Positions 39,302 through 51,300 of a stretch of DNA of 64,000 nt are shown one piece after another; within the stretch, counting starts at the first letter, position 1; the number at the start of each line of letters is the position of its first letter. The notes beneath the pieces are model-generated. The model did no database searches, was not told where the DNA came from, and saw nothing but the letters and a program-made list of their open reading frames with translations. Position numbers and translations under genes: made by a program. The DNA lies in contig NC_081835.1 of the NCBI RefSeq assembly GCF_030867095.1, positions 14,640,501 to 14,704,500 on the forward strand, given 5' to 3'. The stretch is from Alligator mississippiensis (Eukaryota > Chordata > Crocodylia > Alligatoridae).

Positions 39302-39364
<63 letters not shown>

Positions 39365-42300
39365 GTTCCTAACAGAGTTAAAAAAAAACCCTCTCAGTTA
39401 TCAGAGACAAGAAACTGTCTCTGTCCAGGACTGCACTTAACTATACACTTAAGCTAAGTGATTAGAGTTAAGCGCGTGCTTAAGCACGGTCCTGAAAAGG
39501 GATGGATTCAAGGAAGTGCTAAAAGGAGTTCCTCAATCTAGACCTTGAGCCTAAGAAACTGAAGATAAGAGATGACACAAGGACACTTACAAAGAGAGTA
39601 TAAAATTACTAAAGAAACACACTGGGGAATGCATGAGTTTTGAGCATACACAGCGCCTCTAGAGCAGAAATACTGTTAAGGATCAAATCACACTCACGTC
39701 TTGAAATCTCATATAATGGCAGGGGTGTTACATCTAGAGCAGCGAAGTGTGCCATATCTCACCTGCTGCCTATCGGTGTGGCTGGGCAGGACAGTGGCCT
39801 GCCAACCTCGGGCCCCGGCAATCTGCAGCAGGAGGGTGAGCAAGAGTCACCCTCTGGCCGCTTCACCCTTACACACACACAACTGTGGCTCTACCTGGGC
39901 TGCTGACCGCTGCTGGAGCTGCCGCTACAGCACATGGCAATGAGCACACAGAGGCAGCAGGTCCAGCCTTGGCACAGGGCATGTGGCAGGGGCTGGAGCC
40001 ACCATCACATGTTCTGGGTTGGACCCAAAGCCAGAGCTGCTGCCGCCACAGCTTCCCCATGCCCTGACCCACAAGGTGATTTTGACACCCCCATCATCCA
40101 GATCTCTGCTGCCATCCCAGCCTCTCGAAACAGAAAAAAAAATAAAGTAAACTTCTGATTACTTTCTACTGCTCACGGTGTTTACCTTCTGCATCCACCT
40201 GGTGGAAGAGTGAAACTCGACTAGAAAATGTTTCCCTTTGTGTTCCTACCCCGTTTCTCTCCCTGGGCACAATGACTGAGCAGTACACAGCTGCTGCAGC
40301 TTGGCTCTGCTCCCCAGTGCTGCAGGGATTTTCATTTATAATTACTTTCCTGGAGACATTACTCGTCATCTTCACGTTTGAAAAAATGGGTTTAAGAATC
40401 CCAATTTGGGGGCCTCAGCACCATCACAAATGCCTTTTCCATCAATAAGGAGAATGGCTTCATTAAATAGCTTCTGCTGGTCCCCACCCCTATTTTGTAC
40501 AACAGGGGATGAATCATATTAAATACAAAGTCCTGGGCAGTGCTGGAGAAAATGTGATCCGATACAGCTGTCATTCTGGTCTGCATTCTCAGAGGCTTCC
40601 CATACACAGGGCAGCAAAACAAATTGAATGCAGCCTTACAATTAAGTTTTGGATCCACGGTCTACTCTCAGCCGAAAACTAAATTTGATCTGGGCAAGGA
40701 TATATTTGCCTGTCATTTTGTGAAGCCTAGCAGTCGCAGATAATGCACACTGAGACTGGCATTTGCTCTGGAAAAAGAAGAGTGGCAGGCGAGATTTTGA
40801 AGGTCTGAGATCTGTTTAAAAATCCTGCGGTGAGATGTGAGGTTTCTCTCGGGATCTTGTCCTGTGACTCACCTTCTCCAAGAGTTTGCTTCAGCAAGTC
40901 ATGTTTGGCCTGGAGCTTGGTGATAAGGTTACTGCCATTCAGATACTCTTTAAATTTCTGAAATAAGCATGTACACACAAACACAAGTAACAAGAAGGTT
41001 AAAGCTGCTCAACAAAAATGCTTTCTAATTAAAGAACATTTTTACCTGGAGAATGGCTACAAGGGGGTTCAGAATCTATCGGGCTCCGATAAACCAAAAG
41101 TCCATTACACACAAACCTGAAGTAAGACTGGCCTAAATTTTGTGCTCCCGTGGTTCAAACAGCAGCCCCGTTGGTCACCCTAACACAGAACCCTTTGTGT
41201 GGTGCCAGCTGGTGGAGGCCAGGGCCTTGACCACAAGGAGCCCCAAAGAGAACAGTTCAAAGGAAGCCTCGATTGTCAGGCTTCTGGAAATGGCCTCAGT
41301 AAGCAAAGACTCTCTCCTTCCCCAGGTGGAGTGCTTTGCCTATGTGCAAACAGTGATACAGGATGAAGAATTCCCAGTGCATGAGATCCTCCCATCTGAG
41401 GTTACCAGGTGCTTATGAATCTAACTGTGGCTCAGATTCCCATTTTATTTTGAGGTTGCTTCACACCCCAGTAATGTCCTGGAAGTAAACAACTTTATTA
41501 TCAATACCAGGAGTGAGGGGAGACAGAAAGAGGAACTGAAAGGCAGAGAGAAAGACAGAGGAAAAAACTTGCAAAAGAACTCCTTACAAATACAAGTACA
41601 ACAAACTTTCTCAGTGGAGCAATTAAATTAAATTCAAATATGAATAGGCCACAGGATCCAACTAGCTCTGCCTTATCCTGCACTGCATTTGGAAACACGT
41701 GCTCCTTTTTAGACTCATTGGATGTTTCTGTTGAATTCATGTCTGGCATTATTTGTAAGATAAATAATGAGCCCATTCTTCAGATCCTAAAATCTGCTTG
41801 GGGAAAGGTAGGTACGGTAGGGTCCAGAGAGATGCACAGGTCCTACCACACCCACCTCTCCAAGCTTTCTGTAGAAAGATATTTATGGGCCCCACAGTTA
41901 AGCCCCTTTTCATGATGGAAATGACCACTCAATTTACTCCTAGGGTGACTGCCAGACTGTAGCCCCGTAGGGTGAGAGAACACTGACGTCAATGAGAGAA
42001 CGCAGCAGGCATGAGGGCCTCCTTATGAATAACCTTGCCCTCCTTTGAATGCTGCAAGATGTAGGTAGATTCCAAGGACCCAAGGGATTTCCAAATCCAT
42101 TCTGGGCAGAGGAAACAGCAAAAGAGAAATCTCAGAATAGAGATTTAGCCATTTCTGTGGATTTTTCAGGGGGAGAAGGGCTCCAGAGAGCTGGAGAAAT
42201 CAATGAAGACCACCAAACACATCATAGGCCACAGAGTGAGAAACACTATGGCCATGTCCAGAAGAGCGTGGACGTTTGGTTCCCCAGGGACAAGTAGCAG

Positions 42301-45300
42301 AGGCACACCTTGCACCACAGATACTTGTCCCCAGGGAATGCCTGTGGTTCGGCATGTGGCCAATTACCCCCGGGGTTGATAGGGGAGGCTGGGACCAGCA
42401 CTGTGCTGGCCTCAGCAGCCTTACCTGGAGTCCTGGGGGCCTCCCAGGGCTGCAGCAGTGGTGATCCTGCCAGGCTGAGCCTGGCTGGCAGCCTCAGTGC
42501 AGATCTGGGAAGCCCGGCTCTGCTTTTCAGCGGCACACACTACCCGTGCATGCACTTATCCAGTTTTATTTCCGCAAGTTTTTCTGACTCCTGGATACCC
42601 AGGGGTCAAAAAAAACCCATGGGGAAAAAAACGGAGCAGCACACGCATGGGCAGGGCACCCTTGCAGCACAGAAAACACCTGACTGTGCGGTATTTGGCG
42701 CTGCAGACATGTTTTTTGTGTCGCATGCCACATACTGCACAGCGGGGCTCATCTGGACGTACCCTAGGAGCCTAGTTGAAAAGCAGGCTATATGGAAAGG
42801 CTCCATTTCCTAACATCTCCTTTTGAGCTTTTCAAGTTGTTCCCAGTGATGGGCTGTTGTTCCCTAGCCATTTCCGTAAGCCTGATTTCAAACAAAAACA
42901 CAAGACAAATATTTAAGCAGACTGAATTGGCTCCCACTGCTCACTAATGAGCACTTAAAAAAGGGCCTTGACCCCACCAATTAATGCTGTGTCCCCTGTA
43001 TAGTATGAGATGAGACTCACTGTAAAATAGAACATTTCAGTTTCCTGTTGGTTGGCTCTCCTCTTGGCAATGTTTATTTTACTCATGTAGGTCTCGGAAG
43101 CAGCCGATTTGACCGACTCAGTGGAGCGGCTATGCTGGAAGGCATCTGAAACATCAAAATCTTCCACCGTCAGCATGTCCTGCAAAGTCTGCAGAGTGGC
43201 ATCCAGGGTTTTCCGTACCTGCAGCAATTGGAGGCAGCATGGTTGTGAAACAAACTGGGAGAAGGGCCCATTTTTACTGCAACACTTAGCCAAGCAGCAG
43301 CTCGTTGCGAGCAGGTGGGAGTCAACGGCCGCTGTAGTCAGTGGGAGCCTTCGGGAAGGACACAAGAAGTCTCAGCTAGGCAGAGGACTCTAACTCAAAC
43401 TATTGCAGTTGTGATTGGAAACACTAGCACGTTCAAGGCACATTCAAAGGCACGTGGAGAACACTGGAAAGTCATCAGCCCTATCAAGTGGAGCGAAGTA
43501 TGTTCACAAGATCAAAGCCCGTTATGGCTCTTACCTCTTCATTCTCTATCTTGAGCGTGGTAAGTCTAGACTGCAGCTGGTGGTACCGCATAAGCAGCTC
43601 GGTCTGCACAGGCTGTTGGGCACTGACCTGACACACCTGAAGCAACGGCAAAACCAAAGAGAAGAGATAAGACCAGAAGATCATTCACTGAGTGACCGTG
43701 AACATTTTAAATCAACATGGTTTCCCCTCCCTCAGTCTTCTCCATTTTGGTGTGAGTAGGGGAGGCAGTAGCATGGCTGAATATCCCAGAGAAATGGTAG
43801 TGTCCTGTATCTGAGTCCAAGCAAAATATTGAATCACACACCATTTTAAGGATACACATCAGAGCTTTTTAAATAATTTAATAGATTGGTCTGAGTTCAA
43901 ATTCTATTTGCTTGTTGCATTGTTCAGTTGGGGACTATACCACAGGCTTTGTGAAGCATTTGCAGAAATGCTGAGCAATAAACAGTTAAAAAAAAAAGGC
44001 TGCCAGATAAGGCAAACATTTTATTAGGAAAGGAGACATGAGCAAAAGCATGGTGGGGTTGGAGTCGGGTGGACAAGGAGTCAGACATGATAGAAAGGTA
44101 GCAGAAGGAAGCTAGCGGAGCTCTAGCTAGGACGAGCAGCTGAAACTATTTCCTGCAGGTACAATACCTCATCCCCCATGTGAGGCTGGAATTCAAACTT
44201 CAGAGGAGGGCAGAAGACCTGGTTGCACATGTCCATGATCGCATGCTTGTCACTCCGTGCATCCAGGTTATCCACTGCATTCTCAATGATGTCCAAACCC
44301 TCATGCCGCGAGGTTTCTAGGTTATATTCAGCAGACAGGTACGTTCTGAATGTCCGAGCGAGGCTGGCATGGAATCCCAGATCACAGCACTAACAGGGAG
44401 AAACACCACAAAGGAGTCATGTTCCCAAACTAAGTCACCATTCACTGGCGATCCCTTTATTTATGTGCCACCTCATAGGAAACTGTGTAGATACGCAATC
44501 GCTTTAGCCAGCTGTGAAATGCAGCCACCTCTGGAGCAGCTCTTTAAAGGGCCCTGCAATACCATTCAATAGGGCAGGGAATAAAGAATACCGTGTCTAC
44601 TCAAAACTGATTTGGAAATCAAGGGAGAGGCGACATAAGAAGCAGCATTACCCTATGCTGATACTTGGCCAGGACACAAAGATAAACACCTTGGTCTCAT
44701 TAGGAAACAGATGGCATCTTCTTTGACCAAGTGGAGAGCACTTAGCTGAAAGGCAGCCCCTCCAAAAGCAATGCAGCCTCTACCACAATCTTGTGGCAGG
44801 TGCCGACTCAAAGGGAGGTCTGTCACCCATTGACATAACCATGACACGTTCTGCCAGGCCCTAGGAGCAGACTCTGATCAGGCCCCAATTTCTACAATAG
44901 CAAAATCATAGTCAGGGAGAAACAGGTCATGGCTCTCAAACTGAAAACCCCACAGTCACTGGCTGTTCCTAATCTACTCCTTTTCATTGAATTGACTGTA
45001 CCTTTTTGAAGAGAAACTTCTAAGCAGAGAAGTGTTTTCATCAAAATTAACTAGTAGAAAGACGTTTTAAGGTAAGTTGTTAATAAAAGAAAAAAACAAC
45101 CCTTTCCCTGTTATCATAAACCCTTTCATCATCGCAGTGAAGATGCTTCCACTATTCTCTTCTCCCTCATGTGATGGAGCAGTTCCTCATGCATAAGTGA
45201 TCATTCACAAGTTCGTCTCCGGGGAAGCGATAAAACTGAAAGCTAATTGCTGCCAAACTACCATACATTAAACAAAGGGCTGCTTTCAAAATTCTCATTT

Positions 45301-48300
45301 TGATATGATTGACTTTGGCTTGTCAAATGCAGCAACAGGACAGGATTCATTGCTAAAAATGGTTCCTCAAAGCCTAGCCAAAAATGTTATTTAGGGTCTC
45401 CTCCCAAAGGTTTGGCCACAACCCAAAAACTCCACCTAATTTGGGTTCAAGTGGCCAGTTCTGCTTTAAAGCCTGGGTGATTATGGATGCCTTTGTTCAG
45501 TCTGAGGTGCCCCAGTGAAAAAAATGAGAAAGAAAGGGGTATTCAGTATTTATGATATCTCTTGGAGCTGGAGAATGGGACCGGAAAGAGTTGGAGGGGT
45601 AAACATTAGGACAACACGGGAGTTGAGCTGTGTTAGAAGGTCAGAAGATACCGCCACCAGGGCTCTGATATTTTAACAGGCCTTAGGAGGGCTTTATTGG
45701 AACAAAACAGTTTACTTAGCCCAGTAAATTTATCCTGCATGGAGTACAGTAGAGCTGGGGTAGCTCTACGTGGCACTGCAGTACATCATGTAGACATACC
45801 CAAAGAAAGCTGCACATCTACAATAACCCCCACAGCAGAACAGAGCTAAAAAGAATCGCTGAGCCAGGCACAGAGTGGAAACATCTTCTGTTTTGTATAG
45901 CACCTATCTAATGACAGCCACTGAATTATCTTTCTATAAAAACCGTCACTGTACAATTTGCATTACAAACTGCAGATCACCAAGGTTAAGAAGTTTTGCT
46001 GATGTATGAATAAAACAGCAGCAGGTAGAAAGTTTATCACTGCCTGAGCAGTGTCCAAAAATAGCTGGAGAGTTGGAACATCTATCACATTGCCTTACGC
46101 TCCTGAGATAATGGACCCAATTCTAGAAATCTCAATGGATTTAACACACTGCTGAAAAACAAAGCCCATATTTTCACATTGCTTCCAGTGCACCTTTAAA
46201 CAGGAACACCTTGGGTTACAGTTGCGACCTGCAGGATCCAGATTTACACTGCTAACAATAAATGACCAATTCAGAAATAACTCCACTGAAAGCAGATGGT
46301 ATCAGTGCTTTACAGAGACCTAGCTAGTGATCAGAAAGGCCTAGCTAGAGTCACAGTCCATCATAAAGACCTAGCTAGCAATAGGTGCATAGAATCGGGC
46401 TGAGCTTATCTAATTTAATCAAAAACAGAAAAACTGTTCATGAATCAAGGACTCGAGATTCCAGCCCCACCATCCCAGCAGCACCTTTCCTGGCTTCACA
46501 TTGTCTGATGTCAATACCCAAAGAGACCGAAGAATTCTGCATCAAAATCCTACCACTGCTAAACACAAAGTGAAAGACTCACGCCCAGTCCCTGCCACAA
46601 GCAACTCCAGCCAAAGAGGCCGTTTCAGCTCCTTCACTGATTTGAAGAGACATCCCTCAATTCAGATTAAGTCACACCACAGCAATGTAGCTGTCCTGTG
46701 CCCTAAAAGTAGCAGCAAAAACATGACTGGCCAACTGCTGCTCACAGATGCATGAACACAGTCTGTTAGCCCAGACCCAGTTTGCTAAGGCCCTATCTAT
46801 ACCATCCCACTATAAGCCTAGAACCACCACCAAGAAACAAGTCCTACTTGCTCTCTCCCGCCCATGGCAAAGCCCAGTGATTAGGCACAGTAGACAGAGT
46901 AGGAGTCAGGAGCACATGCCTCAGGACTGCTCTCTGTCTATTAGTGACATGGCTGCACCATATATCAGCAGTTCATTGTAGGCCCAGAGATGGCTGTTTG
47001 TTTCTTCTTGCACCCCATGGGGACTAACTAGATCTTTGGCTAGCATATATACAGAATCCTTTTTTTTTTTTGGCATGGCTGGTAACATGGCCATACACTG
47101 ACCCTGTCTAACTGACAAGCAGTCAGGCTGCCAGCAGTCAATGCTTTTCCAACGGCTTCACCAGCAGAAGGCTGAACCTTTGAAAAGATTTTAAATCTCC
47201 TTGGGTGCTTGTACGCGTGATGATGTCACAATGTACACGTGACAAAAATTTCCCTTTGTGTGGCTTAATAGCATCACACATGTATGCAAGTTTTGGGGGG
47301 TTTAAAATGAGTTTGCATAGTTGCAAAGTAAACTACATCCCAATGTAGTTTAGTTTCCAACATTGCAACTTGGAAAGTTGCAACCACTAGTCAGCTCACC
47401 CGCTGGCCGCAGGAGAGGCAGGCAGGCTCTGCAGAAAAAAAGGATTGGGCCTCTCACTGCTTCTGCCTTCAGCAGGCTCCTGTCGCTGGCAGGATGCCTG
47501 GGGCCACCTGGGAATGGGCTGGCTTGTCCCTGGGGCAATGCGTGGAGGTGGCAGGAGGGTGGCTGGGTGTGCTGGCGACTGGAGAAGGCGGCAGGGATGG
47601 TGCTTAGGGTGACAGAAAGGTTCCGTTCACTACATTAAGGTACTGACTCTGAAGCCTAGTGATGACAATGTATACATTAGTGTTGTTATCCCTTGCACTG
47701 TAGGTAATTTCAGCAGACATATGCAAATATGCTGGTAGGTGGAAACTAAATACATCATGCACACATTTTTCCACAGCCTGCCCACGCTGCTTATCAGATG
47801 TCAGGCAAGCATAAAACAGTGATCTCATATCAGAGAGGGATGCATCCACTATATACACAGGGATTACATCTTCTAGAAGGAACTGGGTGTTGGCCTGGGA
47901 CTACTGTCACAGTCTATAGTTCCTAGCAGTAGAGGATTAAAGAGAAAATTCTATTCTTTGGGCGTTCAGAGGACGTTTAGGGAGCTGGGATGGCATGGGT
48001 GCTGAGGCACACGGTTGGCAGCCCAGAGACCACAAGTTCAGGGCCATAGCAGAAGCACTCGCAGCACAGCACGGCTGTGTCAGAGTCCAACAAATCTGTA
48101 AATTCTGTTAAACACCTCGTCATGCAAGGACACGAGAAGGAAGGGAGGGGATTTTTGACCCTGAGAATCTGCTTCCATTAAGAGATGGCAGCGTCCGCTC
48201 TTGTCAGTGACAGTTGTGTACGTACAAGAGGGAGCAGAAGACTGGAGCCAAATCACTCTGCTGACCAGAGAGAAGGATGATGCTCTGGTGCCAGGATCAG

Positions 48301-51300
48301 CTGGTCCAAATGTTGGGCTCCAAAAAGGCACCTGAAAGATCCATCTCCAAAGCCATGCCAGTGCCTTTTGGACAATTATCTCTTTGACTGGCAAGTAAAA
48401 AAGTTTCAAGACCCAAAATTCTGTTCCTGCCTAAGGGGGGAATTTTTGAAGGCATCCAGCATTGGCCTCCTACATGCCAGTGAAAGCACTGGGAGCCATT
48501 GACTGCAAGGGGAAACAGGTTGGGCTAATGCAAGGTGCTCTTGAAAAAAATCCACATCCTCAGAGATACCCTGGTGTTCTTGACAATGCTATTTCACTGC
48601 ATGCTTAATGCTGAATTCATGCTGAACCCAGCAGTTACTGTAACACCAATAACTCTGCTACTGACAAGTAGGGCAACCGTCTTACTAGCAACATTTTTAC
48701 AGCTCCTTCAGTCTCTGGTGATTAGCACCATGGCTGATGCGTCACACCTCAGCGACCAGAAAAGACAGAAAAGACGGAGAAAAGACTGTTTAAAAATCCT
48801 CAAAGACACACACAAGGAAGAAGAAAGAAAAAAGACTTTAAACTCCCAGTCCCAGGTCCAGAACAAATGGCATTTTCTCAGCCTGCTCTTCTCTTTGATG
48901 GAAAAGAAAGAAGAACTGCTGGAAATACCGATCATCCTTGGCACATCTATAGAGCCTTTCAGATGAGGAGCAAAACTTTCGTAATACATTAACTCATTAA
49001 GCCTCACACCACCCTTCTCAGGCAGAAAATGTAAGAGTTGTCTAATAACAAGGCACAGGAGGTTAAGTGCCTTGGTCAGGTCGAGGACGCAGTCACAAAG
49101 TTCTATTTCCTATTCCCCTGTCCTGTAATTATGTTTTCGTGGATGCTAAAATTATTAAAGGATGGTCTCATCTCACTGCTGTCCTGTACAGGACCATGGC
49201 ACAATGAGCAGAGGGATGGGGCGGGTGGCATCCCAGCTCTTCCATCTCTTATTTCCACGATTCTCCAATGAACTCTCTGGCTCTGCAATACAAGCAGACC
49301 CAATTTTCAAAAAGAACTTGGTTTCCAGGACTGAGGCTAGGACTTGAGAAGAGCTCATCTCCCATTTCTGCTTACCCTGGGCAAGTGTACCTACCTTGCA
49401 CACTTACATGTTCCCAGCACTCTGAGGGAGGGGTGCTCACAAGGAAGCCCACCCACCTGTACCTGTTTGCACAAACCAAACCCAGAAATGAGGCAATGAA
49501 GCCTTGCTCCAGGACCATCCTCAAAAAGCCCAGAGGCAGGGGCATTGGGAGTGGCTATGCTGCCACATTTCTGTGCTTGGCACATACAAGAGGGAATGGG
49601 TGGGTGAGGCATATTTGAGAACATCCATCTCAGAGAACACCACAGATACTGATTGACTGGTCCATGATGCACAGAAAACCTGTAGCGGAGCAGAGAACTG
49701 AACCCAAGAGTCTCCCATCTCATGTTATTGCCCTAACTGCTAAACCATCCTTCCTCCCCTTGCTTTACTGAGGAACCGAGATGACAGACAGGACGTCAAA
49801 AGACTCCAGCGCTGCCCACTTTAACATGTATTCACCACATCCGCACAGTCAATGCAAGCTCTTTTGAAAGTCTGGACCACAATGTTTTTATGCAAGTGGA
49901 TCATTAAGAAAAAGTTATTCCCATTGACCAAGGAACCAAGCACACCAGATATGTCAACAAAACAAAAGAGGAAACAAAATAAAACCAACTTTTGGCTGGC
50001 AGAAAATATTTGAACCTAAACCGCTTTGTTAATACTCAATGACCTCAAAATGTTCTTCACTGGAACACAGAGGAATTGCCCTATTTTCACAGGGCAGGCA
50101 GATATTTTTGCAAAGCTCAGTTGCTCCATTTTCTTCTCTTTCACATAGTTGAACACATTCACAATAGTTTTACCCAGCCTATCAAGCAAAATGCTTCAAG
50201 CAAAATGAACTAGACAGTCCTCACAAAAGGGAAGGAGGGTAGCTTGGTAGTTAAGGGAGGTAACAAGCTCTGACAGAGGAATCCTATAGAATATAATACC
50301 CACTCGAAAAAATAAACAATGGTTTTATTATTTGGACCCTGTGTAAATAACGCTAACAAGACTTTTTCTAAGTCACCGAAGCATCTAGTCTCAGCTTCCC
50401 CATCTGTAAACCATGTATACATTACATGAAATGGCCATGATAAGGCTTAATGTTTGTAAAGTTAATATTAAGGTCATACTCCTACAGTGCTAGGTGCTTT
50501 ATAAATGCTTGCAATGAAGAGATTTTGAAAGGACGGTGATGGGGAATACAAGTCATTACTGTTATCAAATTCATTTTTATGGAATAGCGCTGTTGATAAA
50601 TATTACAAGTAGACAAAACAGACTAGTAACGCTTTCATAGCCGGAGGTTACATTTTTCTTGAATCTAGAGGGAACATCCAAATAAACACATCACACAGAG
50701 CAGTCTGGCCCCATTTTGACAAATGCTTTCCAAAGAATGATTTGACCACATCAAGCAAGCTGTTCTGCACACTGCAAATATGAATCCACGGCTGGGCTTG
50801 CCAATGAGGGAATTTATAATATAATGATAGCACACGCATCTCATAATGGAAAAAGGACTAGAGAGACACTGACATAACTAACACAGATAATATCTCAGAA
50901 AAAAAAGAGTAAAGAGGCAAAGGAAAGAACACAATCATCTTTCATTGAGGAAAATGATTATTATTTACTAGATAGCTAGCCATCATGGTATGTTATCAAG
51001 TATAAGAATACTTAGCATATGTGAAAAGGCTTTACACTTTTCAAGGAAATGAAGACCCATTAAGTTCACAATGCCCCAAGAGGTTTGCAATGCTAATTAT
51101 TCCAATTTTATTCTCAGTTCTCACTAACTATCCTAATTATAGCTAAGGTGCCTCGCTCTCGTAGATGAGCACCCATGGGAAAACTGAGGAAAGCAAATAA
51201 TCCAAACGCCATAAATCTATTGGCAACGTCAGAATTAGACCTCAAGGCTTAACTGGCTCCCAACCCCATGCTCGATCTTCCAGAGGAAGCTGCCTTTTAG

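Larger units (their letters stand above)
36798..40872 (-). other. SRGAP3: SRGAP3 intron upstream of the microexon
   Basis: This 4,075-nt intron holds one copy of a dispersed repeat at 37081-37162, a 60-nt GT microsatellite at 39304-39363 and GC-rich repeat-like DNA at about 39760-40080. No exon was recognised. Confidence 0.8.

Noticed and set aside
42310..42813. 167-codon plus-strand frame
   Set aside because: It runs through and past the MITE at 42250-42764, without transposase motifs.
46317..46380. Three copies of cctagctag within 65 bp
   Set aside because: Irregular spacing and short words; it could be chance or a trivial tandem slip.
48535..48966. 143-codon plus-strand frame with a hydrophobic start and a lysine-rich middle
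   Set aside because: The Lys/Arg/Glu run comes from purine-rich DNA; there is no family match, and a MIR fragment begins immediately after it.
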